Origin: 13-2-20CM-66-19 sp963760225
GTDB taxonomy: Bacteria > Pseudomonadota > Gammaproteobacteria > Steroidobacterales > Steroidobacteraceae
NCBI GenBank assembly: GCA_963760225.1
Contig: CAVXCD010000003.1
Location: 1,302,001 to 1,366,000 of the forward strand
DNA length: 64,000 bases
Direction: 5' to 3'
The translations under genes were made by a program, and so were the position numbers. The notes beneath the pieces were generated by a model. The model was not told the origin of the DNA. It made no database searches and worked only from the letters and a program-made list of their open reading frames with translations. Shown in pieces: positions 8,891-17,422 of the stretch. Within the stretch, counting starts at the first letter, position 1; the number at the start of each line of letters is the position of its first letter.

Positions 8891-9545
8891 CCTGCGGCTG
8901 TCGGGTATCGGTATGACCTCGGCGCGCACGCGCGATCGGCTGGTGCAGCGCCTGCGCGAGCAGGGCATCGCCAACCTCGCGGTGCTCGATCGCATCCGCA
9001 ACGTGCCGCGTCATATCTTCGTCGACGAGGCTCTCGGCAGCCGCGCTTACGAGGACACGGCGCTGCCGATCGGGTTCGGTCAGACCATCTCGCAGCCCTA
9101 CATCGTCGCGCGCATGACCGAGGCGCTGCTCGAAGCGGGTACGCTCGAGAACGTGCTCGAGGTGGGCACCGGCTGCGGCTACCAGACCGCGGTCCTGGCG
9201 CCGCTCGTCGGCCATGTCAACACCATCGAGCGCATCGAGCCGCTGCTGGCCCGCGCCCGCGAGCGGCTGCGCGAGCTCGGCGTGCGCAACGTGCGCTTCC
9301 GCCACGGCGACGGCACGCTGGGCTGGAAGGCCCATGCACCCTACGACGGCATCCTGGTCGCGGCCGCCCCGCTTACCGTGCCCGAGGCGTTGCTGAAGCA
9401 GCTGCGGGTCGGCGGGCGGCTGGTGGTGCCGATCGGCTCCGAGGGCGAGCAGCAGCTGGTGCGCTTCACGCGGCGCGAGCAGCGCATCGATCGCGAGCCG
9501 CTCGGGCCGGTGGCCTTCGTGCCGCTGCTGGGCGGGACGGCCTAG
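8883..9545 (+). CDS. pcm: Protein-L-isoaspartate O-methyltransferase
   Basis: Pcm repairs isoaspartyl residues in aged proteins using S-adenosylmethionine. The 220-residue protein starts by overlapping surE by 8 bases. It shows the family stretch NVPRHIFVDEALGSRAYEDTALPIG, then GQTISQPYIVARMTE, and the SAM-binding motif VLEVGTGCGYQTAVLA, ending with the conserved GPVAFVPLLGG. In many relatives nlpD and rpoS follow pcm; here they do not, and a 436-base AT-richer region is found instead. Confidence 0.97.
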   Translation: MADLRLSGIGMTSARTRDRLVQRLREQGIANLAVLDRIRNVPRHIFVDEALGSRAYEDTALPIGFGQTISQPYIVARMTEALLEAGTLENVLEVGTGCGYQTAVLAPLVGHVNTIERIEPLLARARERLRELGVRNVRFRHGDGTLGWKAHAPYDGILVAAAPLTVPEALLKQLRVGGRLVVPIGSEGEQQLVRFTRREQRIDREPLGPVAFVPLLGGTA

Positions 9546-9796
9546 GCCCATCATCATGTTTAAAGTTAGAAAGACTCCATAACATGCTGATATGACGTTT
9601 GTTTTTATCATCAGAGAAACGTGACCTGGACGCTTTGGGCTGAAAACAAAGGCTTTTCCTGCATGCGAGGCGCCCGCAGCGGCCCTCGCCGCGGGGATTC
9701 CGGCAGGGAAAAATGTCTGCGCCGCAAATAAGTTGCACGGCCTTCTGCGACACGATTAACATGCGTTCGCTGTCTCTGTACGACGACAACTTATAA
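9546..9796. other. Intergenic region after pcm, AT-richer than surroundings
   Basis: This stretch has no convincing gene on either strand. Its base composition is visibly richer in A and T than the neighbouring genes, with runs such as TTTGTTTTTATCATCAG near 9597. A short GC stem (CCCGC with GCGGG, about 9672-9698) is present. Open frames crossing it on the reverse strand show no family I recognise. In related genomes this position often holds nlpD-rpoS, so it may be the scar of a rearrangement; that is inference. Confidence 0.4.
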
Positions 9797-9961
9797 GGGG
9801 AGGGCGACCGGCAGAAGACACAGGGAGGAGGGAGTCGCAACAAGAGCAATAACGTTGGCAATAAGAAGAAAAACAGTGCAATTGTTCGAGTCTGTCAGCT
9901 TCGAATGATTGTTTGGTTGGTTGACCCTCCCCTTGTGTCTTCTGCCGATCGCCTTCCCGCC
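9797..9961. repeat. Long imperfect inverted repeat (about 40-base arms), possible miniature mobile element
   Basis: The left arm core GGCGACCGGCAGAAGACACA (9803-9822) is matched in inverse orientation by TGTGTCTTCTGCCGATCGCC (9934-9953), 19 of 20 positions paired. Similarity continues outward to 9798 and 9958 and inward through purine-rich flanks to about 9836 and 9923. The arms enclose roughly 85 bases of AT-rich sequence without a gene. The shape resembles a miniature inverted-repeat element or a long hairpin RNA. I see no clear target-site duplication, so mobility is unproven. Confidence 0.6.
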
Positions 9962-9981
9962 CGCCGCGGTTTCAAGGTGCG

Positions 9982-10357
9982 CTAGCGCACGAACAGCGCC
10001 GCCGCCACCGGCCGCTCCTCCTGTACCAGAACGTTGAACGTGCGGCACGCCGCGCCGAGGTTCATCACCTCGAGCCCGATGCGGCGCTGCGCGAATGCGG
10101 CGCGCACCTCGAAGCTCGCGAACTGCTGCTGCGGGCCCGTGCCGATCACCACCACCTCCGGTGACAGGGCGAAAATCCTCTCCAGGTGCGCGGGCGCCAG
10201 CTCGCCGTAGGCCGCCGGCTCCCAGTCGGTGATCAGCCGTTGCGCGGTCACGATGCAACTGCCGGTCAGGTGCTGCGCGCCGATCCATAGCCCGCTGTCG
10301 GAGTAGCTGCGCACCAGGTTCGCCGTCGCCGGCCGGCTCGAGAGTGAATTGCACCAT
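9982..10357 (-). pseudogene. Mth938-like (DUF498) domain protein, apparent 1-base frameshift
   Basis: Read from ATG 10357 the protein begins MVQFTLEPAGDG, the expected N-terminus of the family, but then runs out of frame. The rest of the protein, from NLVRSYSDSGLWIGAQHLTG to the stop at 9982, is in another frame. The span is 376 bases, that is 125 codons plus one extra base, and skipping one base near 10321 (after GAC GGC) restores a protein of family size, about 124 residues. The function of the family is unknown. The alternative is a start further upstream in the second frame, which would add residues unlike the family. It is divergent from the gene at 10391. Confidence 0.7.
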
Positions 10358-10390
10358 CGCGTTACGATAGCGCCAGTGCGCGAGCTCGTC

Positions 10391-11401
10391 ATGGTGATCG
10401 CCGACCTGTATGCCCCGCGCGGTGCCGCCGCGGCGCTCGAGGCAGCGACGTCCGCGGCGCAGCTTGCGGGCATCGCCGCCGTGGCGCGCTTCGGCGAGCG
10501 CCGGCCGCTCGCGGCCGGCTGGCGTCCCTGGCTCGCGCAGTGGAGCGGGCGCACCGAGCTCGCCGCCGTCGCACCGGCGTGGATCGCGGCCGCCCGCACC
10601 GGACTTGCCGGTGCGGGCGCTGCGCTGTGGATCGCCTCGCCGCTGCACCTGCGGGCGAGCCTGACGCGCGTGCATCTGGAGCACCACGGCCTGCTGCGTC
10701 TGCCGGCGGCGGAAGCCGCGGCGTTCGCCGCCGACTATGCGCTCGCCCTCGGCGAGGACGGCTCGCGCCTGGTGGCGCTGCCCTGCGGAGAGTTCCTGCT
10801 GAGCACGCCGGACCTGGCTACGGTGGCGAGCGCCGAGCCGGCGCGCTTCGCCGGCGCCATGGTGCCGGCGCTGCCCGCCGGGGCGGACGCGGCGCCGCTG
10901 CGCCGCCGGATCGCCGAAATCGAGATGTGGCTGCACGATCACGCACTCAACCGCGCTCGCCAGGCGCGCGGCGCCCCGGCGGTGAGCGTGCTGTGGCCCT
11001 GGGGTGCGCAAGGCGCACGCGTGCAGCCCGAGGCCCGCATGAGTCAGGATACGCCCGCAGCCTTCGGCCGCGATGCCTGGCTCGAGGGACTGTGGCACCT
11101 GCAGGGCAGCGCCGCACGGCCGCACCCGCAGGGATTCGAGGAAATACTCGACAGCGGCAGCCCGCGGGCGGTGGTGGTGAGCGAGGTGGCCTGCGGCTTG
11201 CAGCGCACGCAAGCCGGCGACGTCGCCGGCGCGCTGGCGCTACTCGATGAGCGGCTGGTGTCGGCGGCCGTCGGCGCGCTGCGCCGCGGCGCGCTCGAGC
11301 GGCTCACCCTCATCGTCAACGACGTGTGCGTGCACCTCGGACGCGCCGGCCGCTGGCGCCTGTGGCGCCGGCGCCGCGCGCCGCTGGCGGCCTTCGCATG
11401 A
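10391..11401 (+). CDS. Conserved protein upstream of recJ (COG4255-like, sometimes called phosphoglycerate mutase)
   Basis: A 336-residue cytosolic protein. I recognise it only as a conserved gene found upstream of recJ in related bacteria; some annotations call it a cofactor-independent phosphoglycerate mutase, but I cannot see a reliable catalytic motif. Visible features are LWIASPLHLRASLTRVHLEH, ELLST-like FLLSTPD, and the segment SVLWPWGAQG, which is typical of this family. ATG 10391 is chosen because the sequence before it is not protein-like; it leaves 33 bases to the divergent Mth938-like gene. Its stop overlaps the recJ start (ATGA). Confidence 0.6.
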   Translation: MVIADLYAPRGAAAALEAATSAAQLAGIAAVARFGERRPLAAGWRPWLAQWSGRTELAAVAPAWIAAARTGLAGAGAALWIASPLHLRASLTRVHLEHHGLLRLPAAEAAAFAADYALALGEDGSRLVALPCGEFLLSTPDLATVASAEPARFAGAMVPALPAGADAAPLRRRIAEIEMWLHDHALNRARQARGAPAVSVLWPWGAQGARVQPEARMSQDTPAAFGRDAWLEGLWHLQGSAARPHPQGFEEILDSGSPRAVVVSEVACGLQRTQAGDVAGALALLDERLVSAAVGALRRGALERLTLIVNDVCVHLGRAGRWRLWRRRRAPLAAFA

Positions 11402-13095
11402 ATCTGCGCATCGTGCGCCGCGGCTGCGCCGCGCCACCGCCGGATCTTGGCGCCGCCATGCACCCGGTGCTGTCGCGGGTGTACGCCGCGCGCGGCGTGC
11501 GCTCGGCACAGGACCTGGACACCTCGCTCGGCAGGCTGCTGCCGGTCGGTACGCTCGAGGGGATCCCGGCGGCCGTGGAGCTGCTGCTCGCGCACCGCGC
11601 CGCACGGGTGCTGGTCATCGGCGACTTCGACGCCGACGGCGCCACCAGCAGCGCGCTGGTGGTGCGCGCGCTGCGCGCCTGCGGCTTCGCGTCGGTCGAC
11701 TTCCTGGTGCCGAACCGCTTTCGCTTCGGCTACGGACTCACCCCCGAGATCGTGGCGAGCGCGGCCGAGCGCGCTCCGACCCTGCTGGTCACGGTGGACA
11801 ACGGCATCTCCAGCCACGCCGGGGTGGCGGCCGCGCGGGCACGCGGTATCGACGTACTCATTACCGATCACCATCTGCCGGGCGCGCAGCTGCCGGACGC
11901 CAACGCCATCGTCAATCCCAACCTCCCCGACAGCCGCTTTGCGAGCCGCGCGCTCGCCGGCGTCGGCGTCGCTTTCTACCTGATGGCGGCCGTGCACCGC
12001 GCACTCGACGGCCCCGGCGTCGCGGCGCTGCTTGACCTGGTGGCGCTCGGCACGGTGGCCGACGTGGTGCCGCTCGATGCCAACAACCGCGTGCTGGTGG
12101 CGCAGGGCCTTAAGCGCATCCGCGCCGGGAGCTGCGTCGCGGGCATCCAGGCGCTGCTCACCATTGCCGGCCGCAGCCGCGCGGAGCTGACCGCGGCGGA
12201 TCTCGCCTTCGGCGTGGCGCCGCGGCTGAACGCCGCCGGCCGCCTCGATGACATGAGCATCGGCATCCAGTGCCTGCTCGAGGACGATGCCGCGAGCGCC
12301 CAGCGTCTCGCCGTGCGCCTCGACGAGCTCAACGAGGAGCGCCGCACGATCGAGGCGAAGATGCAGCACGAGGCGCTCGGCGCGGTGCGCCGCCTGCCGA
12401 ACCTCACGCCCGGGGAGGTGCGGCACGCCGGCGTGTGCCTGTTCGACCCCGGCTGGCATCAGGGCGTGGTGGGCCTGGTCGCGAGCCGCGTGAAGGAGCG
12501 CGTGCGGCGCCCGGTGATCGCCTTCGCCTGCGCGGACGAGGTGACGCTGCGCGGCTCGGCGCGCTCGGTCGACGGCATTCACATCCGCGACGTGCTCGAT
12601 GCGATCGCGACGCGCCACCCGCAGCTCATCAGCCGTTTTGGCGGGCACGCCATGGCGGCGGGACTCACTCTCGAGCGCGCCCGGCTGGACGAGTTCGCGC
12701 GCGCCTTCGATGAGGAGGTGGCGCGCTGCGCGCCGGGCACGCCGGCGGACGCGGTCGAGACCGACGGCGAGCTCGCCCCCGGCGAGATTGCGCTCGATAC
12801 CGCGCAGGCGCTGCGAGCCGGGGGTCCCTGGGGCGCGGCCTTCCCCGAGCCGAGCTTCGATGGGCGCTTCAGCATCAGGAGCGCGCGGCTGATCGGCGAG
12901 CGCCACGTCAAGATGTGGGTGGAAGTGCCGCACAGCGGGCGCGCCTTCGACGCGATGGCATTCAATCACGTCGCCGACGGCGCGGCGGCGTTTGTGCCCC
13001 CCGAAGGACAGCGGCAGCTGGTGTACCGGCTCGACGTGAACGACTACCAGGGCGAGCGGCGGCTGCAGCTGTTGGTCGATCACCTGCTGCCTTGA
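11398..13095 (+). CDS. recJ: Single-stranded-DNA-specific exonuclease RecJ
   Basis: RecJ degrades single-stranded DNA 5' to 3' in recombination and mismatch/base-excision repair. The 565-residue protein has the DHH-superfamily motifs in order: GDFDADGATSSAL (about residues 77-89), TVDNGIS, ITDHHLPG and TVADVVPL, then the DHHA1 domain with ASRVKERVRRPVIAFA and SRFGGHAMAAGLTL, and a C-terminal OB-fold region. It starts at ATG 11398 inside the previous stop codon, so translation is coupled. prfB and lysS follow, an order common in gammaproteobacteria. Confidence 0.97.
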   Translation: MNLRIVRRGCAAPPPDLGAAMHPVLSRVYAARGVRSAQDLDTSLGRLLPVGTLEGIPAAVELLLAHRAARVLVIGDFDADGATSSALVVRALRACGFASVDFLVPNRFRFGYGLTPEIVASAAERAPTLLVTVDNGISSHAGVAAARARGIDVLITDHHLPGAQLPDANAIVNPNLPDSRFASRALAGVGVAFYLMAAVHRALDGPGVAALLDLVALGTVADVVPLDANNRVLVAQGLKRIRAGSCVAGIQALLTIAGRSRAELTAADLAFGVAPRLNAAGRLDDMSIGIQCLLEDDAASAQRLAVRLDELNEERRTIEAKMQHEALGAVRRLPNLTPGEVRHAGVCLFDPGWHQGVVGLVASRVKERVRRPVIAFACADEVTLRGSARSVDGIHIRDVLDAIATRHPQLISRFGGHAMAAGLTLERARLDEFARAFDEEVARCAPGTPADAVETDGELAPGEIALDTAQALRAGGPWGAAFPEPSFDGRFSIRSARLIGERHVKMWVEVPHSGRAFDAMAFNHVADGAAAFVPPEGQRQLVYRLDVNDYQGERRLQLLVDHLLP

Positions 13096-13141
13096 GACCC
13101 CTCGCTAAGCCCGGCAGGGCGGTGCTAGCATCCGCCGCGCC

Positions 13142-14237
13142 ATGGAGCTCAACCCCCTCAGACGCCAGCTCAAGGATCTCACCGAGCGAGTGCAGTCGTT
13201 ACGGGGGTTTCTTTGAGTACGACAGCAAGCGCGAGCGCCTCGAGGAAGTCGCGCGCGAGCTGGAGGATCCGACGGTGTGGGCGAACCCGGCGCGGGCGCA
13301 GGAGCTCGGGCGTGAGCGGGCGCGCTTAAGCGCCGCGACCGCCGACATTGATCGTGCCAGCCGCGGCCTCGCCGAGGCGACCGAGCTGCTCGAGCTGGCG
13401 GCCGACGCCGGCGATGAGGCCGCCGCGCGCGACATCGAGCGCGACGCGCAGCGCCTCGAGCAGGAGGTGCGCCACCTCGAGCTGCAGCGCATGTTCAGTG
13501 GCGCGATGGACGCGCACAGTGCGTTCCTCGACATCCAGGCCGGTGCCGGCGGCACCGAGGCGCAGGACTGGGCGCAGATGCTGCTGCGCATGTACCTGCG
13601 CTGGGGCGCCGCGCGCGGCTTCAGCTGCGAGGTCATCGACATGAGCCCGGGCGAGGTCGCCGGCATCAAGAGCGCCACCGTGCAGGTGCAGGGCGAGTAC
13701 GCCTACGGCTGGCTGCGCACCGAGACCGGGGTGCACCGCCTGGTGCGCAAGTCGCCGTTCGATTCGGGCAACCGCCGGCACACCTCGTTCGCCTCGGTGT
13801 TCGTCTCGCCCGAGGTCGACGACGACATCCAGATCGAGATCAATCCGGCCGACCTCAAGGTCGACGTCTACCGCTCCTCGGGCGCCGGCGGGCAGCACGT
13901 CAACAAGACCGAGTCGGCGGTGCGCATCACGCACCTGCCGAGCGGCATCGTGGCCGCCTGCCAGAACGAGCGCAGCCAGCACAAGAACCGCTCCACCGCC
14001 ATGAAGATGCTCAAGGCGAAGCTCTACGAGCTGGAGGTCAACAAGCGCAATGCCGCCGCGCGGGTGCTCGAGGACTCCAAGTCGGACGTGAGCTGGGGCA
14101 ACCAGATCCGCTCCTACGTCCTGGATCAGTCGCGTATCAAGGACCTGCGTACCGGGGTCGAGGTCGGCAATACCGCGGCGGTGCTCGACGGCGCGCTCGA
14201 TCAGTTCCTGGAGGCCTCGCTCAAGGCGGGCTTGTAA
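13142..14237 (+). CDS. prfB: Peptide chain release factor 2 (programmed +1 frameshift)
   Basis: RF2 recognises UAA and UGA stop codons and releases the finished protein. The first frame runs 24 codons from ATG 13142 and ends at an in-frame TGA (13214-13216). The second frame, shifted by +1, begins EYDSKRERLEEV and continues to 14237, giving about 364 residues. It keeps the anticodon-mimic region, the GGQ motif (SSGAGGQHVNKTESAV) and EGIVAACQ-like IVAACQNERSQHKN. The frameshift is autoregulatory in most bacteria: low RF2 favours shifting. It is followed by lysS after 3 bases. Confidence 0.96.
13200..13217 (+). promoter_or_regulatory. prfB programmed +1 frameshift site
   Basis: The sequence is CGGGGG TTT CTT TGA G. 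It has the three known parts: a Shine-Dalgarno-like GGGGG block, the slippery CTT codon, and the in-frame TGA at 13214-13216. The base after TGA is G rather than the C of the well-studied E. coli site, and the first arginine codon is CGG. The reading frame on either side fits the protein, so the site must be used for full-length RF2. Confidence 0.93.
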
Positions 14238-14240
14238 CAC

Positions 14241-15770
14241 ATGAAGAAAGATGCGGGCGGCGCTCCTGGCGGGGCTGATGGCGGTGACGGCGGCGATGAG
14301 CACAAGCTGATCGCCGAGCGGCGCGCGAAGCTCGGCGCGCTGCGCGCGGCCGGCAATGCATTTCCCAACGATTTCCGGCGCGACGCGCTCGCCGGGCAGC
14401 TGCACGCCTCCTACGGCGACCGGAGCGGCGAATGGCTCGACGCCAATCCCACTCACGTCAGCGTGGGCGGCCGGCTGCTGTTGCGCCGCCTGATGGGCAA
14501 GGCGAGCTTCGCCAAGATCGCTGACCGCACCGGGCAGATCCAGCTGTACCTGCAGCACGAGACGCTCGGCGACACCTACGAGGCCTTCAAGGGCTGGGAC
14601 ATCGGCGACATCCTCGGCGCGGGCGGTGTGCTGTTCCGTACCCGTACCGGCGAGCTGTCGGTGCGCGTCGATGCGCTGCGGCTGCTGGTGAAGGCGCTGC
14701 GGCCGCTGCCGGACAAGTGGCACGGGCTGGCGGACACCGAGACGCGCTACCGCCAGCGCTACGTCGACCTCATCGTCAACGAGGCCAGCCGCAACATATT
14801 CCGCATCCGCACCCGCATCGTGCGCTACCTGCGCGACTTCCTCGACGCGCTCGACTTCCTCGAGGTCGAGACGCCGATGATGCAGCCGATCCCGGGCGGC
14901 GCCACGGCGCGCCCGTTCCGCACCCACCACAATGCGCTCGGCCTCGACATGTACCTGCGCATCGCGCCCGAGCTGTACCTGAAGCGCCTCATCGTCGGCG
15001 GCTTCGAGCGCGTCTACGAGATCAACCGCAATTTCCGCAACGAGGGGCTCTCGACCCAGCACAATCCGGAATTCACGATGCTCGAGCTGTACCTGGCGTA
15101 CGCCGATTACCGTGACATCATGGAATGGGTCGAGAAGGCGATCCGCGGTCTCGCCGACGCGCTCAACGGCACCCTGCAGCTCGCCTACCAGGGACGCGGC
15201 TACGATCTGGCCAAGCCCTTCCGCCGCCTCACCATCGAGCAGGCGCTCATCGAGTACAACCCCGGGATCGATCCGCTGTCGCTGCGCGACCTCACCTACC
15301 TGCGCAAGCGCTGCGAGCTGCTCGGCATCGCGGTGAAGCCCGAGGACGGTCCCGGGAAGCTGCAGATCGAGCTGTTCGAGAAGACCGTGGAGGGCTCGCT
15401 CCTCGATCCGACCTTCGTCTACGGCTACCCGGCGGAAGTCTCGCCGCTGTCGCGCCCGAACGATGCCGATCCGTTCATCGCCGATCGCTTCGAGTTCTTT
15501 CTCGCCGGACGCGAGATCGCCAACGGCTTCTCCGAGCTGAACGACCCGGAGGACCAGGCGGCGCGCTTTCGCGCGCAGGCGGTGCGCAAGGAGAAGGGCG
15601 ACGAGGAGGCGATGTTCTACGACGCCGACTACGTGCGGGCACTCGAGTACGGCATGCCGCCGACCGCCGGGCTCGGCGTCGGCATCGACCGTCTGGTGAT
15701 GTTCTTCAGCGATTCGCCCTCGATCCGCGACGTCATCCTGTTTCCACACCTGCGGCCGCAAGCCGATTGA
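14241..15770 (+). CDS. lysS: Lysyl-tRNA synthetase, class II
   Basis: This enzyme charges tRNA-Lys. The 509-residue protein has a low-complexity glycine/aspartate start (residues about 1-20), then an OB-fold anticodon-binding domain (VGGRLLLRRLMGKASFAKI), and the class II core: motif 1 around FLEVETPMMQPIPGGA, motif 2 FRNEGLSTQHNPEFTMLE and motif 3 GLGVGIDRLVMFFSDS. It starts three bases after prfB and is probably co-translated with it. It converges on ygfZ with a 49-base gap. Confidence 0.97.
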   Translation: MKKDAGGAPGGADGGDGGDEHKLIAERRAKLGALRAAGNAFPNDFRRDALAGQLHASYGDRSGEWLDANPTHVSVGGRLLLRRLMGKASFAKIADRTGQIQLYLQHETLGDTYEAFKGWDIGDILGAGGVLFRTRTGELSVRVDALRLLVKALRPLPDKWHGLADTETRYRQRYVDLIVNEASRNIFRIRTRIVRYLRDFLDALDFLEVETPMMQPIPGGATARPFRTHHNALGLDMYLRIAPELYLKRLIVGGFERVYEINRNFRNEGLSTQHNPEFTMLELYLAYADYRDIMEWVEKAIRGLADALNGTLQLAYQGRGYDLAKPFRRLTIEQALIEYNPGIDPLSLRDLTYLRKRCELLGIAVKPEDGPGKLQIELFEKTVEGSLLDPTFVYGYPAEVSPLSRPNDADPFIADRFEFFLAGREIANGFSELNDPEDQAARFRAQAVRKEKGDEEAMFYDADYVRALEYGMPPTAGLGVGIDRLVMFFSDSPSIRDVILFPHLRPQAD

Positions 15771-15819
15771 ATCGGCCCCGAGCCGCCCGCCCAGCGGCCG
15801 CCACCCTCAAGGCGCAGAC

Positions 15820-16734
15820 TCACTCGGGCAGCCGGTAGGGCAGCGACAGGGCTTGTGCGCCGAGCGGCGTCGCGCCCGCCGCGCTCGCTGCCGCCCGCTC
15901 GGTGACATCTTCTGCGAGCGGCGTCACCGCCAGAAACTCGCAGCGACCGTCATCGAGCGCGACGGCATCGACCACCTTGAACGGGCGGCCATCGCCCAGC
16001 ACGCCGGCATCGGCCGGTTGCAGCAGCGCTGGTGCAGTGCTGACGAAGCGCTGCATGCGCCGTTTCACCCGCCCGCGGTAGTGGGCACGCGCGATGACTT
16101 CCTGGCCGGTGTAGCAGCCCTTGTCGAAGTCGATGGCGCCGAGCGCATCGAGGTTGAGCATCTGTGCGACGAATTCTTCCGCGGTACGCGCGTACACCTG
16201 CGGCTCCCCGGCAGCGATCGACAGGCGCTGCCATACCTCGCGCGGGGCGGCGACGCACCCGGCAGGGGTTGCCGGCTGCGCGGCCGGAGCCACCAGCAGC
16301 CAGCGCGGCGTGTCCCCCGCCAGGCGCACGGCGACGGATTCGCCGCGCCGCGCGGCGCCGTCGGGCGTCTGCGGCCAGCCCTCGCCCGCAGCGGCGGCCG
16401 CGTTGCCGCCCAGGAGGCCCGTGACCGACCATTGCGCCGAGGCATCGGTCACCTGGACCTTCGCGCGCAGGACGAACTTCGCCAGACGCGCGGCGACCGC
16501 GGGCGCGAGCTCGCGCGGCAGGATCGCGAGCACGTCCGCGGGGGCGAGCTGCACGAGGCGCAGCAGCGCGATCACGCGTCCCTGGGGATTGTGATAGCCC
16601 GCGAGCAGCGCCTGCGAGGGCGTGAGGCGCATGACGTCGTTCGATACCTGTCCCTGCAGAAAAGTGAGCGCGTCCGCGCCGTGCACGCGCAGCACGCCGA
16701 GCGAAAGCGAGACCGAATTGCACGCTAAGGACAT
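15820..16734 (-). CDS. ygfZ: YgfZ/GcvT-domain folate-binding protein
   Basis: YgfZ is a folate-binding protein needed for the activity of some iron-sulfur enzymes, for example tRNA modification enzymes. The 304-residue protein has the GcvT-like fold with GADALTFLQGQVSNDV at the start and the hallmark KGCYTGQEVIAR motif with its conserved cysteine about two thirds along. It is transcribed away from the SDHAF4-like gene and the succinate dehydrogenase operon, whose enzyme contains three Fe-S clusters; that link is suggestive only. The shared upstream region is short (about 60 bases). Confidence 0.92.
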   Translation of the reverse strand: MSLACNSVSLSLGVLRVHGADALTFLQGQVSNDVMRLTPSQALLAGYHNPQGRVIALLRLVQLAPADVLAILPRELAPAVAARLAKFVLRAKVQVTDASAQWSVTGLLGGNAAAAAGEGWPQTPDGAARRGESVAVRLAGDTPRWLLVAPAAQPATPAGCVAAPREVWQRLSIAAGEPQVYARTAEEFVAQMLNLDALGAIDFDKGCYTGQEVIARAHYRGRVKRRMQRFVSTAPALLQPADAGVLGDGRPFKVVDAVALDDGRCEFLAVTPLAEDVTERAAASAAGATPLGAQALSLPYRLPE

Positions 16735-16795
16735 GACTTGACTGTTGTTTTTCCTAAAGTTTCATAGCTGGCTGCGGCGAATTCTGGCAGACTTC

Positions 16796-17023
16796 ATGGG
16801 TATGCCGACCGCGCATCGCAAGAGCCCGCCCGAGCCTTCCCCATGCGCAGTCAGCGAAGCGCGCGCCACCGCCGAGGACGCATCGACGGGCGCCGCCGCC
16901 AGGGCGCGCACGGCGGCTGCACCGCGCGCGTCGACTGCACCGCGCGAGATCGGCGGCCGCGATGGCCCTGAGCCGACGCGCTTCGGCGACTGGGAAAAGC
17001 ACGGGCGCTGCATCGATTTTTAG
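16796..17023 (+). CDS. Succinate dehydrogenase assembly factor 4-like protein (DUF1674)
   Basis: A 75-residue protein whose N-terminal half is alanine-rich and whose end is GGRDGPEPTRFGDWEKHGRC followed by IDF. That C-terminal block is the signature of the DUF1674/SDHAF4 family. In eukaryotes SDHAF4 binds flavinated SdhA and helps it join SdhB. The gene lies three bases before sdhC, which supports an assembly role here. I prefer ATG 16796 (or the second ATG at 16802) over an earlier ATG at 16745, because the extra residues are not part of the family. The bacterial protein's role is inferred. Confidence 0.85.
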   Translation: MGMPTAHRKSPPEPSPCAVSEARATAEDASTGAAARARTAAAPRASTAPREIGGRDGPEPTRFGDWEKHGRCIDF

Positions 17024-17026
17024 TCT

Positions 17027-17422
17027 ATGCGCACACGCCCGCTCTCGCCGCACTTGTCGGTGTACAGGATGTCCCGGTACACGCTGGCGACATCGATCCT
17101 CAACCGCTTCACCGGCGTGGCGCTGTCGGCCGGGCTGCTGCTGCTCACCTACTGGCTGATGGCGCTCGCCGCGGGCGCGCACGCCTACGCTCGCGCGCTC
17201 GTGCTGCTCTCGGGCGGGCCGGCGAAACTGGTGTACGCCGCGCTCATCGTCTCCTTCTGCTACCACCTGGCCGCCGGCATACGGCACCTGGTGTGGGACA
17301 CCGGTCGCGGGCTCGAGCGCGCGCAGGCGCAGCGCAGCGCCTGGCTGGTGGCGGCGGCGACTGTCGTGATGGTGCTGGCGATCGGCTACTTCGCCTGGCT
17401 GGCCGGCGAGCGCACGCCATGA
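17027..17422 (+). CDS. sdhC: Succinate dehydrogenase, cytochrome b556 subunit
   Basis: SdhC is one of two membrane anchors of complex II and helps bind heme b and ubiquinone. The 131-residue protein begins RPLSPHLSVYRM, the family start, then ILNRFTGVALSAG. Three membrane helices are visible (about residues 24-45, 62-84 and 104-124). The heme-ligand histidine lies in CYHLAAGIRHLVWD. It is the first sdh structural gene after the SDHAF4-like gene and its stop overlaps the sdhD start by 4 bases. Confidence 0.96.
   Translation: MRTRPLSPHLSVYRMSRYTLATSILNRFTGVALSAGLLLLTYWLMALAAGAHAYARALVLLSGGPAKLVYAALIVSFCYHLAAGIRHLVWDTGRGLERAQAQRSAWLVAAATVVMVLAIGYFAWLAGERTP

Noticed and set aside
9466..9861. Reverse open frame of 131 codons overlapping the end of pcm
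   Set aside because: It overlaps pcm antisense and shows no recognisable family, so it is treated as chance.
9791..11212. Long reverse open frame opposite the COG4255-like gene
   Set aside because: Repetitive Arg/Gly composition typical of a shadow in GC-rich DNA; only the MVQFTLE portion is meaningful and is used for the frameshifted gene.
13326..15761. 811-codon reverse frame opposite prfB and lysS
   Set aside because: Antisense shadow; both forward genes are unambiguous.
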